A program made the translations under genes and the position numbers. A DNA stretch of 64,000 nt from Frigoribacterium sp. JB110. Lineage in GTDB: Bacteria; Actinomycetota; Actinomycetes; Actinomycetales; Microbacteriaceae. The DNA is taken from positions 186,001 to 250,000 of the forward strand of contig NZ_FUIA01000009.1 of the NCBI RefSeq assembly GCF_900163665.1, read 5' to 3'. Under the pieces are notes generated by a model. That model was not told the origin of the DNA, ran no database searches, and was given only the letters and a program-made list of their open reading frames with translations. Every line of letters begins with the position of its first letter. Within the stretch, counting starts at the first letter, position 1. Below, one piece after another: positions 18,510 to 27,368 of the stretch.

Positions 18510-19702
18510 ATGTCCTCCTTGACGGTGATGAGTGCATCGATGGAATGAGGGGCGAGAAAGCGGTCGGTGACGAGGGTGGCGGCGCCGACGACCCCTGCCT
18601 GAGCACCCGCGCGCGACGTCGTGATCCGCAGGTGCTGGGTCGCCAGCGGGAGCGAGCGCTGGTAGACGACCTCCCTGATGCCGGCGATGAGGTGTTCGCC
18701 GGCGCCGGAGAGCATGCCGCCGACGATGATCCGCGACGGGTTCAGCATGCTCACCGTTGCGGCCAGCACCGCCCCGATGTCGCGGCCCGCCTGACGAACA
18801 GCCTGGCCTGCGGCGATGTCGCCGGCGCGAACGAGGTCGACGATGTCCTGGGTCGTGTCGATCCGCGCGCCGCCTCGTCGCAGCACGTCGGCGATCGCCC
18901 CGCCACCGGCCACGGCCTCGAGGCAGCCGGTGTTGCCGCAGCGGCACGGGGTCTCTGCGGCACCCGGCACGGCGATGTGGCCGATGTCGCCGGCGGCGCC
19001 CTGCGCACCGCGACGCAGCTCGCTGTCCATCACGACGCCCGCCCCGATGCCCGTGGCGACCTTCACAAACAGCAGATTCTGCACATCCGGGCACACCGTG
19101 CGGTGCTCGCCGAGCGCCATCACGTTCACGTCGTTGTCGACGACGACGGGGGCGCCGAGGAGCTGGTGCAGGATGCCTGGGACGTCGGTGCCGTCCCATC
19201 CCGGCATGATCGGCGGGTTCACCGGGCGACCGTCGGTGTGGTCGACGGGACCCGGCAGGCCGATGCCGATGCCGGCGAGCTCGTCGAGGCTCCGCCCTGC
19301 CTTCGCGACGAGCTGCGTGCCCGTCTCGGCGACCCAGGACAGTACGTGCTCCGGATGATCGGTGATCGCCAGCGGTGCCTGCATCGATGCGAGGGCATTC
19401 GCTGCGAGGTCGGTGACGGCCAGGCGTGCGTGGGTGGCGCCGAGGTCGACGCCGAGCACGATGCGGTTCGCCGGTGAGAAGGCGAAGGTCGACGGGGGGC
19501 GTCCTCCCGTGCTGGTGGCCTCGCCTGCCGGAGCGAGCAGCCCTGCGGCGCTCAGCGCGTCGATCCGCGCGGCGACCGTCGAGCGCGACTGTCCGGTCTC
19601 GGAGACCAGGGAGGCTCGGGTGCGCGGGGCGCCGTCACGGAAGAGCTGGAACAGTTCCCCGGCCCCGGTGGGGCGTGGTGGAAACTTCTGCAACGCTTCC
19701 AT
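18506..19702 (-). CDS. ROK-family transcriptional regulator
   Basis: 398 aa if translation starts at the ATG at 19702; a GTG at 19759 would add 19 residues but run over operator-like sequence, so the shorter form is preferred with modest certainty. The N-terminus holds a winged helix-turn-helix (RASLVSETGQSRSTVAARIDAL), then a ROK sugar-kinase fold with the phosphate motif VLGVDLGATHARLAV, IGIGLPGPVD, and the zinc-binding CRCGNTGCLEAVAGG. It is divergent from the sugar ABC transporter and upstream of thuA, so it probably represses the locus in the absence of its sugar. Confidence 0.85.
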   Translation of the reverse strand: MEALQKFPPRPTGAGELFQLFRDGAPRTRASLVSETGQSRSTVAARIDALSAAGLLAPAGEATSTGGRPPSTFAFSPANRIVLGVDLGATHARLAVTDLAANALASMQAPLAITDHPEHVLSWVAETGTQLVAKAGRSLDELAGIGIGLPGPVDHTDGRPVNPPIMPGWDGTDVPGILHQLLGAPVVVDNDVNVMALGEHRTVCPDVQNLLFVKVATGIGAGVVMDSELRRGAQGAAGDIGHIAVPGAAETPCRCGNTGCLEAVAGGGAIADVLRRGGARIDTTQDIVDLVRAGDIAAGQAVRQAGRDIGAVLAATVSMLNPSRIIVGGMLSGAGEHLIAGIREVVYQRSLPLATQHLRITTSRAGAQAGVVGAATLVTDRFLAPHSIDALITVKEDM

Positions 19703-19787
19703 GAGCACAGTAAACCACGCCCTTTCGGCTTCGATGTTCTGTTGCTCGCTGTCTATCACGAGCGGGTAACGAGATCAAAGTTCCCAC

Positions 19788-19824
19788 ACTTTTGCTTGAC
19801 GGGCAACAGAAGTCCAGATACCTT
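19788..19824 (+). promoter_or_regulatory. Sugar ABC operon promoter with overlapping palindromic operator
   Basis: TTGACG (19796-19801), 17 nt, TACCTT (19819-19824): a near-consensus promoter ending 6 nt before the ATG of the ABC ATPase (19831), so the mRNA should be leaderless. An imperfect dyad, ACTTTTGCTTG...GCAACAGAAGT (19788-19813, 8 of 11 positions symmetric), covers the -35. A related half-site TTCTGTTGC lies at 19737-19745. A ROK-type repressor binding here would block RNA polymerase. Confidence 0.55.
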
Positions 19825-19830
19825 CGCCAT

Positions 19831-21351
19831 ATGGTCAGTGAGGACTCCGCAGCGCCGCTGCTGCAGATGCAGGGCATCGTGAAGGTCTTCCCGGGAGCGC
19901 GCGCACTCGACGGGGTCGACCTCGACGTGCTCCCTGGCGAGGTGCACTGTCTGCTTGGGCAGAACGGAGCGGGCAAGTCCACGCTCATCAAGGTGCTCGC
20001 CGGCGCCCATCAGCCCACTCATGGCACGATCCTGATGGACGGCGAGCGGATCGAGATCCCGAATCCCGTGGCCGCGCTCGAACACGGCGTCGCCACGATG
20101 TACCAGGAGCTCGACGTCGTCGACGGGCTCACGGTTGCCGAGAACATCTACCTCGGCCACGAGCTCGCCACGGCGGGTGTGACTCAGCGGCGGGAGGCCA
20201 CGAGCCGCACGCGTGAGCTGATGCAGCGTCTCGGGCATGCGGAGATTCCTCCGAACCGACTGGTGGGGGACCTCTCCGCCGCGGGCAAGCAGGTCGTGTC
20301 GATGGCGCGTGCGCTCTCCCGCAACGCGCGAGTGATCGTGATGGACGAGCCGTCGGCCGTGCTCGATTCGGGCGAGGTCGACAACCTCTTCCGCGTCGTC
20401 GACGACCTCACCGCTCAGGGCATCGCGATCATCTACATCTCGCACCGGCTCGAGGAGATCCGCCGCATCGGCGACCGGATCACCGTCATCAAGGACGGTC
20501 GCACCGTCGAGCGCAATCTGAGCGTCGAGACGACGCCGACGGACGAACTCATCCGGCTGATGACAGGCAAGGAGGCGGGCATCGCGTTTCCGGAGCGGCC
20601 AGGTGTCGCAGACGACGCTCCCGTGCGTCTCGACGTCACCGGCCTGTCGGTGGCAGGCGAGTTCTCCGACGTGTCGTTCACGGTCAGGGCAGGGGAGGTC
20701 GTCGGGCTGGCAGGTCTCGTCGGATCCGGACGCTCCGAGATCCTGGAGGCCGTGTACGGCGCCCGCCGCACCACCGCGGGCGTCGTCGCACTCGACGGAA
20801 AGCCGGTGCGGAAGGGCAGCGTGTCCGGCGCGATCCGTGCCGGCATCGGCCTGGCGCCGGAGGAGCGCAAGAGCCAGGGCCTGCTCCTCGACGAGCCCGT
20901 CTATCGGAACATCACGCTGTCGTCGTTCGCCCGGATGGCCACGGCCGGATGGCTGAACGAGAAGCAGGAGAAGACAGTGTCGGCCGAGCAGGCCACAGCG
21001 CTCGACCTGCGACCGACCGGCGTCGAGCGCGCGATCAGCACACTGTCGGGAGGGAACCAGCAGAAGGCGATGCTCGCCCGCTGGCTGGTGCACGGCTGCG
21101 ACGTGCTGCTGCTCGACGAGCCCACCCGTGGTGTCGATGTGGGCGCCCGCGCCGAGATCTACGCACTGGTGCGCCGTCTCGCCGATGCCGGCACCGCTGT
21201 GCTCATGGTCTCCAGCGAGATCCCCGAGGTGCTCGGGCTCGCCGACCGCGTGCTGGTCGTGTCGGAGGGGCGGGTCGTGCACACGTCGCCGGCGCAGGAC
21301 ATCGACGAGCACCAGGTGCTCGACCTCGTTATGGAAGGAACAATCGCGTGA
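19831..21351 (+). CDS. Sugar ABC transporter ATP-binding protein (CUT2, RbsA/XylG-like)
   Basis: 506-aa protein with two ABC domains in tandem, as in ribose-type importers. Domain 1 has Walker A GQNGAGKST and Walker B VIVMDEPSAVLD; its signature loop DLSAAGKQ is the divergent type usual for CUT2. Domain 2 has the degenerate Walker A GLVGSGRSE, a full LSGGNQQK signature and LLLDEPTRGVDVG. The ATG at 19831 was chosen because a promoter -10 box ends 6 nt before it. It is the first gene of the transporter operon and overlaps the permease start by 4 nt. Confidence 0.94.
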   Translation: MVSEDSAAPLLQMQGIVKVFPGARALDGVDLDVLPGEVHCLLGQNGAGKSTLIKVLAGAHQPTHGTILMDGERIEIPNPVAALEHGVATMYQELDVVDGLTVAENIYLGHELATAGVTQRREATSRTRELMQRLGHAEIPPNRLVGDLSAAGKQVVSMARALSRNARVIVMDEPSAVLDSGEVDNLFRVVDDLTAQGIAIIYISHRLEEIRRIGDRITVIKDGRTVERNLSVETTPTDELIRLMTGKEAGIAFPERPGVADDAPVRLDVTGLSVAGEFSDVSFTVRAGEVVGLAGLVGSGRSEILEAVYGARRTTAGVVALDGKPVRKGSVSGAIRAGIGLAPEERKSQGLLLDEPVYRNITLSSFARMATAGWLNEKQEKTVSAEQATALDLRPTGVERAISTLSGGNQQKAMLARWLVHGCDVLLLDEPTRGVDVGARAEIYALVRRLADAGTAVLMVSSEIPEVLGLADRVLVVSEGRVVHTSPAQDIDEHQVLDLVMEGTIA

Positions 21352-22370
21352 GCGAACAAGCCACTGCTGCGGCGGGGAGCACCGAATCCCGCGAGAAGGG
21401 CAGAATCCGATCGCTGCTGTCCGGTGCGGCCGGCCACAATCTCGGTCTCGTCGTGGCGCTGATCCTGCTGTGCGTCGTCGGGGCCGTCACGGGAGGTGAG
21501 CGCTTCGTCGATGTCGGCAACCTGCTCACCATCCTGCGTCTGGCCGCGGTGTTCGGCGTTCTCGCGGTCGGGATGACCTTCGTCATCACATCCGGCGGCA
21601 TCGACCTGTCGGTCGGCTCCGTGATGGGGCTGGCGACGGTGTGGGCGACGACGTGGTCGACGCAGAACATGGCGGAGAGCTTCCACTGGATCATCATCGT
21701 CATCACGGCGCTCGTCGTCGGCACGGCGGCCGGACTCATCAACGGCGTGATCATCGCCTACGGAAGGGTCGTGCCGTTCATCGCCACACTGGCGATGCTC
21801 GCCGGTGCACGCGGCCTGGCGGAGCTGATCTCCGACAGGCAGACCCAGCGCGTGACGAGCACCGAGTTCGTCGACTTCTTCCGGATGGACCTGCTCGGGG
21901 TGCCGATGCTGGTCTGGATCTTCGCCGTCGTCGCCGTGGCCGGCTGGTTCCTGCTCAACCGCACCACCTTCGGCCGCCGCACCGTCGCGATCGGCGGCAA
22001 CGCCGAGGCCGCACGCCTGGCCGGCATCAAGGTGCGCCGCCACACCCTGTACATCTACGCGCTGGCCGGCCTGGCCGCCGGCATCGCCGCCGTGATGATG
22101 CTCGGCCGCACGGGCGCCGGAACCTCGACGCACGGCATGCTCTACGAGCTCGAGGCGATTGCGATGGTCGTCGTCGGCGGCACCCTGCTCGCCGGCGGAC
22201 GCGGCACCATCTTCGGCACCGTGCTCGGCGTGCTCATCTTCACGCTGCTGCTCAACATCTTCACGCTCAACAACATGTCGTCGTCGGCGCAGCTGGTCGC
22301 CAAGGGCGCCATCATCGTGGTCGCCGTGCTTCTGCAGCAGCGACTCTCCCGACGGGCCAGATCGAGCTGA
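21348..22370 (+). CDS. Sugar ABC transporter permease (CUT2, RbsC-like)
   Basis: 340 aa from GTG at 21348, overlapping the ATPase stop. About eight to ten transmembrane helices. Ribose-type permease hallmarks are visible: GMTFVITSGGIDLSVGSVMGL, VPFIATLAMLAGARGLA, FGRRTVAIGGNAEAARLAGIKV (the loop contacting the ATPase) and VVVGGTLLAGGRGTIFGTVLG. It forms the membrane channel of the sugar importer with the flanking ATPase and binding protein. Confidence 0.94.
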   Translation: MSEQATAAAGSTESREKGRIRSLLSGAAGHNLGLVVALILLCVVGAVTGGERFVDVGNLLTILRLAAVFGVLAVGMTFVITSGGIDLSVGSVMGLATVWATTWSTQNMAESFHWIIIVITALVVGTAAGLINGVIIAYGRVVPFIATLAMLAGARGLAELISDRQTQRVTSTEFVDFFRMDLLGVPMLVWIFAVVAVAGWFLLNRTTFGRRTVAIGGNAEAARLAGIKVRRHTLYIYALAGLAAGIAAVMMLGRTGAGTSTHGMLYELEAIAMVVVGGTLLAGGRGTIFGTVLGVLIFTLLLNIFTLNNMSSSAQLVAKGAIIVVAVLLQQRLSRRARSS

Positions 22371-22421
22371 CCCCACCCGCATAGTCACACACCACATCCG
22401 GATCGAATCGAGGAAGATCAC

Positions 22422-23474
22422 ATGTCCGAACGCATCACATGGCGCAAACTGGTCGCCGTTCCCGCCGCGCTCGCCGCAGGCGCGCTGCTGCTCACCGGCT
22501 GCATCGGCAACGAGCCGCCGGAGGAGGAGACCGACGGCGGTACCTCCGTCAACAGCGGCACCTCCAATGACGAGACGGGCGACACCGTCACGATCGGCTT
22601 CTCGGCGCCGGCAGCCGACCACGGCTGGATGGGTGCGATCACGAGCGCCGCGCTCGAGACCGCCGAGTCGTACGACGACGTCGAACTGCTCCAGGCCGAG
22701 GCCACCAACGACGTCAACGCACAGATCAGCCACATCGAGACCTTCATCAACGACGGCGTGGACGCGATCGTGCTGCTGCCGTTCGACGGCGATGCGCTCA
22801 CCGAGGTGGCGCTTGACGCGATGGAGGCGGGAATCCCCGTCATCAACGTCGACCGAGAGTTCTCCAGCCCGTTCGCGTCGCGAGCGACGATCCTGGGCGA
22901 CAACTACGGCATGGGCGTCTCAGCCGGAACGTACATCTGCGAGCAGCTCGACGGTCAGTCCGACGCCGTCGTCGCCGAGATCCAGGGCATCGCGAACCTG
23001 CCGCTGACGCAGGACCGCTCGCAGGGCTTCGCCGACGCGCTCGACGACTGCGGCCTGTCGGTCTCCACCCAGGTCTCCGCCGACTTCACCATTCAGGGCG
23101 GCGAGACGGCCACGTCGAACCTGTTGCAGGCAGAGCCCGAGATCGACGCCATCTGGAACCACGACGACGACCAGGGCGTCGGCGTGCTCGCCGCGATCGA
23201 CAACGCAGATCGCGACGAGTTCTTCATGGTCGGCGGCGCCGGTTCGCTCGATGTGATGGAGATGATCGAAGCCGGTGACACGGTCATGCACGCAACGGTG
23301 GTCTACCCATCGACTCAGGCGGCTGACGGCGTGAAGCTCGCTCGCCTCGTGGCGCAGGACAAGAACCTGGGCGACCTGGTCTCGGCCGACGTGCCGCGCA
23401 CGATCCAGCTGCACGCACCGGTCGTCACGGAGGACAACGTCGACCAGTACATCGACCTGGGCTTCCGCTCCTGA
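22422..23474 (+). CDS. Sugar ABC transporter substrate-binding lipoprotein (CUT2)
   Basis: 350 aa. Lipoprotein signal: a charged start, then ALAAGALLLTGC with the lipobox Cys near residue 27, followed by an acidic/Thr-Ser linker. The body is a periplasmic-binding type 1 (ribose/xylose-binding) domain: TIGFSAPAADHGWMGAI, IETFINDGVDAIVLLPFD, IPVINVDREF and NHDDDQGVGVLAAI. The ligand is not predictable by eye beyond a pentose, hexose or polyol. A 12-bp hairpin follows the stop and may set high expression relative to the enzyme genes downstream. Confidence 0.92.
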   Translation: MSERITWRKLVAVPAALAAGALLLTGCIGNEPPEEETDGGTSVNSGTSNDETGDTVTIGFSAPAADHGWMGAITSAALETAESYDDVELLQAEATNDVNAQISHIETFINDGVDAIVLLPFDGDALTEVALDAMEAGIPVINVDREFSSPFASRATILGDNYGMGVSAGTYICEQLDGQSDAVVAEIQGIANLPLTQDRSQGFADALDDCGLSVSTQVSADFTIQGGETATSNLLQAEPEIDAIWNHDDDQGVGVLAAIDNADRDEFFMVGGAGSLDVMEMIEAGDTVMHATVVYPSTQAADGVKLARLVAQDKNLGDLVSADVPRTIQLHAPVVTEDNVDQYIDLGFRS

Positions 23475-23488
23475 CCTGATCTTCGACC

Positions 23489-23515
23489 AGCGGCGGGCGC
23501 CGTGCGCCCGCCGCT
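23489..23515 (+). promoter_or_regulatory. Intra-operon GC hairpin after the binding-protein gene
   Basis: Perfect 12-bp stem (AGCGGCGGGCGC, 3-nt loop CGT, then the complement) starting 15 nt after the stop. No T-run. It may be an attenuating terminator or an mRNA-stabilising structure that lets the binding protein be made in excess; a full terminator is also possible. Confidence 0.55.
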
Positions 23516-23573
23516 GCGGCCCGGCGCGCCCATGCGGGCGGCTGGCCGCACCCAGCTAGGAAGGACATCACAC

Positions 23574-24746
23574 ATGGGTGAAGCAGCACGCCCTCGCCTC
23601 GGCGTCGGTATGGTCGGCTACTCGTTCATGGGCGCAGCGCACTCGCAGGCGTGGCGCACCGCGCCGCGTTTCTTCGACCTGCCGCTGAGCCCCGAGATGA
23701 CCGCCGTCGTCGGCCGCGATGCCGCACGCGTCGCCGACGCGGCGGAGCGGCTCGGATGGCAGTCGGCCGAAACCGACTGGCGCCGTCTGCTCGAGCGGGA
23801 CGACATCGACCTCGTCGACATCTGCACGCCGGGCGACACGCACGCCGAGATCGCCATCGCCGCCCTCGAGGCAGGCAAGCACGTGCTCTGCGAGAAGCCG
23901 CTCGCGAACAGCGTGGCCGAAGCGGAGCGGATGGCCGCCGCCGCCGAGCGGGCTGCGGCATCCGGCATCCGGTCGATGGTCGGGTTCACGTATCGGCGGG
24001 TGCCGGCGATCCAGCTGGCGCACCAGCTGGTCGCCGACGGCCGGATCGGCGAGATCCGGCACGTACGCGTGCAGTATCTGCAGGACTGGCTGTCCGATCC
24101 GGATGCGCCGCTGTCGTGGCGACTCGACAAGGAGAAGGCCGGATCGGGTGCGCTGGGAGACATCGGCGCGCACGCGGTCGATCTCGCCCAGTTCATCACG
24201 GGTGAGTCGCTGGTCGGGGTCGCCGGGCTGATGGAGACCTTCGTCACCGAGCGCCCGGTCGCCGCGTCGTCGAGCGGCCTGTCGAGCACGGCCGGCCAGG
24301 GGAGGGGGAAGGTGACGGTGGACGACGCCGCGCTCTTCTTCGGCCGACTGTCGGGGGGAGGGCTCGCCAGCTTCGAGGCGACCAGGTTCGCTTCGGGGCG
24401 CAAGAACGCCATCCGGGTCGAGATCAACGGATCCCGAGGATCGGTGTCGTTCGACTTCGAAGACATGAACGTGCTGCACTTCTTCGACGCCGCAGATCCT
24501 GCGGCGACAGCAGGATTCCGCAGGATCGTCGTGACCGAGCCCGACCATCCGTTCATCGCGGCTTGGTGGCCGCCCGGCCACGGCCTCGGCTACGAGCACG
24601 CGTTCACGCACCAGGCGGTCGATCTGGTCGGCGCGATCGCCGCTGGGCAGGACCCCGCGCCGTCGTTCGCCGACGGGCTCGCCGTGCAGCGCGTGCTCGA
24701 CGCGGTCGAGCGCAGCGCCGCCAGCGGTTCGTGGCTCGAGGTGTGA
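23574..24746 (+). CDS. Gfo/Idh/MocA-family oxidoreductase
   Basis: 390 aa from the ATG at 23574, preceded by aggaaggac. The N-terminal Rossmann domain shows GVGMVGYSFMGAAHSQAW for NAD(P) binding, then VDICTPGDTHAEIAIAALEAGKHVLCEKPLANS with the family Glu-Lys-Pro motif. The C-terminal domain has GDIGAHAVDLAQFITG, carrying the Asp and His of the usual catalytic set. Such enzymes oxidise or reduce sugars or polyols such as inositol or glucosides at C2/C3. It lies in a sugar import operon next to an isomerase. Confidence 0.92.
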   Translation: MGEAARPRLGVGMVGYSFMGAAHSQAWRTAPRFFDLPLSPEMTAVVGRDAARVADAAERLGWQSAETDWRRLLERDDIDLVDICTPGDTHAEIAIAALEAGKHVLCEKPLANSVAEAERMAAAAERAAASGIRSMVGFTYRRVPAIQLAHQLVADGRIGEIRHVRVQYLQDWLSDPDAPLSWRLDKEKAGSGALGDIGAHAVDLAQFITGESLVGVAGLMETFVTERPVAASSSGLSSTAGQGRGKVTVDDAALFFGRLSGGGLASFEATRFASGRKNAIRVEINGSRGSVSFDFEDMNVLHFFDAADPAATAGFRRIVVTEPDHPFIAAWWPPGHGLGYEHAFTHQAVDLVGAIAAGQDPAPSFADGLAVQRVLDAVERSAASGSWLEV

Positions 24747-24838
24747 GCCCCGCATCACGCTTCGGCGGCGCCGGCCGGGCAGCCGCATCGCATGACCCAC
24801 GACCAGGTCTCCATCCGGAGACGACGGAAGGAACTGAC

Positions 24839-25837
24839 ATGACTCGACCGATCTCGCTCTTCACCGGCCAGTGGGCCGACCTGCCGCTCGAGGAGGTCGC
24901 GCGCCTGGCATCCGGATGGGGATACGACGGCCTGGAGCTGTGCTGCTGGGGCGACCACCTCGACGTGACGCGCTGGAACGACGCGGAGTACGTGCAGGGG
25001 CGCATCGACCTGATGGCCAGGCACGGGCTGAAGATCGTCGCGATCTCGAACCACCTCACCGGTCAGGCCGTGTGCGACGACCCGATCGATCGGCGGCACC
25101 AGGAGATCCTCTCGCCCGAGGTGTGGGGCGACGGCGACCCGGAGGGGGTGCGACAGCGTGCCGCCGAGGCGATCAAGGACACCGCCCGGATGGCGGCGAA
25201 GCTGGGTGTGCGCACCGTGGTCGGCTTCAGCGGCTCGTCGATCTGGAAGACCGTGGCGATGTTCCCGCCGGTGCCCGCCGACATGGTCGAGGCCGGCTAT
25301 CAGGACTTCGCGGATCGCTGGAACCCGATCCTCGACGTGTTCGAGGAGGTCGGGGTGCGCTTCGCACTCGAGGTGCACCCGAGCGAGATCGCCTACGACT
25401 ACTGGACGGCCAAGCGCACGCTCGAGGCGATCGGACACAGGGAGTCGTTCGGCCTGAACTGGGACCCGAGCCACATGGTGTGGCAGGACGTGGACCCGGT
25501 CGGCTTCTTGTGGGACTTCGCCGACCGCATCTACCACGTGCACTGCAAGGACACGAAGAAGCGACTGAACGGGCGCAGCGGCCGGCTCTCCTCGCACCTG
25601 GCGTGGGCGGATCCGCGCCGCGGCTGGGACTTCATCTCCACCGGCCACGGCGACGTGCCGTGGGAGGACGCGTTCCGGATGCTCAACGCGATCGGCTACG
25701 ACGGCCCGCTGTCTGTGGAGTGGGAGGACGCTGGCATGGACCGCCTCGTCGGCGCCGCCGAGGCCGTCGGGTTCGTCCGCACCCTCGCCTTCGACGCCCC
25801 AGACGCCGCCTTCGACGCAGCGTTCTCGTCGAACTGA
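24839..25837 (+). CDS. Sugar phosphate isomerase/epimerase (xylose isomerase-like TIM barrel)
   Basis: 332 aa from the ATG at 24839, preceded by acggaagga. Fold and metal-site motifs match the AP-endonuclease 2 / IolE-IolI group: GYDGLELCCWGDH, LEVHPSEIAYD (metal Glu and His), GLNWDPSHMVWQ (Asp and His), YHVHCKDTKK and LSVEWEDAGM (Glu). Members isomerise or dehydrate keto-sugars or inosose, so it probably acts on the product of the adjacent Gfo/Idh/MocA dehydrogenase. It is the last gene of the operon, ended by a strong hairpin. Confidence 0.9.
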   Translation: MTRPISLFTGQWADLPLEEVARLASGWGYDGLELCCWGDHLDVTRWNDAEYVQGRIDLMARHGLKIVAISNHLTGQAVCDDPIDRRHQEILSPEVWGDGDPEGVRQRAAEAIKDTARMAAKLGVRTVVGFSGSSIWKTVAMFPPVPADMVEAGYQDFADRWNPILDVFEEVGVRFALEVHPSEIAYDYWTAKRTLEAIGHRESFGLNWDPSHMVWQDVDPVGFLWDFADRIYHVHCKDTKKRLNGRSGRLSSHLAWADPRRGWDFISTGHGDVPWEDAFRMLNAIGYDGPLSVEWEDAGMDRLVGAAEAVGFVRTLAFDAPDAAFDAAFSSN

Positions 25838-25847
25838 CGCGGCACCG

Positions 25848-25894
25848 ACGCAGACGAAGGGCGCCGCCATCGAGGCTGCGCCCTTCGTCTGCGT
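25848..25894. terminator. Long bidirectional terminator hairpin
   Basis: A perfect 17-bp inverted repeat (25848-25864 and 25878-25894, 13-nt loop) fills the 60-nt gap between the convergent isomerase and aldehyde dehydrogenase genes. Confidence 0.85.
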
Positions 25895-25897
25895 TGC

Positions 25898-27346
25898 TCA
25901 GGCGCCCTGGAGGTAGACGGTCGTCGTCTCGGTGACGAACTCGCGGGCTGCTGCGCCCTGTTCGCGGGGGCCGAGGGCGCTGCCCTTCATGCCGCCGAAC
26001 GGCACGTGCAGGTCGGCACCGGCCGACTCGCTGTTCACGTGCAGCACGCCCACATGCAGGTCGTCGATCGAGGCCAGCGCACGCCCGAGGTCGCGTGTGA
26101 ACAGTGCGGCCGACAGCCCGTATACGCTGTCGTTCGCCAGGCGCATCGCGTCGGAGGTGTCGCTGGCCCGGCGCACGGCGACGACGGGGCCGAACACCTC
26201 GTCGCGCCAGAGCGGGTGCGACTCGTCGGCGAGCTCGAACACCGTCGGCGGTACGAAGTACCCCTCAGCCAGTGCGCCGGATCCGTACGGCTCCGGCGCG
26301 TGCACGGGGCGCAGGCCGCCGTCCCTCGCCCCGGCGATCGCCTCGAGCACGCGGTCGCGGGCACGGCCGTCGACGAGCGGGCCCATGTCGACATCATCCG
26401 CGATCGAGTCGCCGACGCGCACCTGGGCCGCCCGCGCGGCGAACCGCTCCAGGAAGTCGTCGGCGACGGCGTCATCCACGACCACGCGAGAGGTCGCCGT
26501 GCACTTCTGACCCGCTGCGCGGAAGGCACCGCCGGCGACCCGCTCCACGGCGAGGTCGAGGTCAGCGTCGGCGAGCACGACGGAGGCGTTCTTGCCGCCC
26601 ATCTCGCCCGCGAACGGCACCCCGCGAGCCGCCAGCCGTGCCGCGATCGCGCGGCCGACCGCCGTCGACCCCGTGAAGGTCACCGCGTCGATGCCGGAGT
26701 GCTCCACGATCGCGGGGCCGACGTCAGGCTCGCCGACGACGAGGTTCAGCACACCGGCAGGCAGGCCCGCCTCGTGCAGCTTCTGCGCCAGGCGGAGGGC
26801 GAGCAGCGGAACCGTGATCGCGGGCTTCCACACCAGGGTGTTGCCGTGCACCAGCGCCGGCGCCATCTTCCATGCCGGAATGCCGATCGGGAAGTTGAAC
26901 GGGGTGATCACGCCGATCACGCCGACGGGGCGGCGCACGACCAGGATGCGCTCGCCGGGCCGCGGCGACGCATACACTTCACCCTGCTCGCGATGCGCCT
27001 CATTCGCCGTGTAGCGCAGAATGTTCGCCGCGTTGCGGACCTCGCCGATGCCCTCGGCGCGGAGCTTCCCCTCCTCGCGGGCGAGCTCCGTTCCCAGTGC
27101 GTCGGCGTCGGCGTCGATCAGGCCTGCCGCCCGCTCCAGCACCGCGGCGCGCTCGGCGATCGGCGTGCGCGCCCAGCCGGGTGCGGCAGCGCGCGCCGCG
27201 GCGACGGCGTCGTCGACCTGCTCGGGCCCGGCGGCCGTGCCCTCGGCGAGCAGCTCATCCGGTCGGCTCGGGTTCTCGTCGAGAATCCGCGGACCCGAGC
27301 CGTCGACGAAGCTGCCTCCGATGAAATGCGTGAGCGTGACCGTCAT
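25898..27346 (-). CDS. NAD(P)-dependent aldehyde dehydrogenase
   Basis: 482 aa from the ATG at 27346 (ggagaagaagac upstream). The ALDH fold is clear: FNFPIGIPAWKMAPALVHGNTLVWKPA for cofactor binding, VTFTGSTAVGRAIAARLA, GEMGGKNASVVLADAD with the general-base Glu, and AAGQKCTATSR with the catalytic Cys at residue 282. Third gene of a minus-strand operon after an aminotransferase and glutaryl-CoA dehydrogenase. In that context oxidation of glutarate semialdehyde to glutarate is likely, but succinate semialdehyde or amine-derived aldehydes remain possible. Confidence 0.9.
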   Translation of the reverse strand: MTVTLTHFIGGSFVDGSGPRILDENPSRPDELLAEGTAAGPEQVDDAVAAARAAAPGWARTPIAERAAVLERAAGLIDADADALGTELAREEGKLRAEGIGEVRNAANILRYTANEAHREQGEVYASPRPGERILVVRRPVGVIGVITPFNFPIGIPAWKMAPALVHGNTLVWKPAITVPLLALRLAQKLHEAGLPAGVLNLVVGEPDVGPAIVEHSGIDAVTFTGSTAVGRAIAARLAARGVPFAGEMGGKNASVVLADADLDLAVERVAGGAFRAAGQKCTATSRVVVDDAVADDFLERFAARAAQVRVGDSIADDVDMGPLVDGRARDRVLEAIAGARDGGLRPVHAPEPYGSGALAEGYFVPPTVFELADESHPLWRDEVFGPVVAVRRASDTSDAMRLANDSVYGLSAALFTRDLGRALASIDDLHVGVLHVNSESAGADLHVPFGGMKGSALGPREQGAAAREFVTETTTVYLQGA

Positions 27347-27368
27347 GTCTTCTTCTCCCTGGGGTGGA

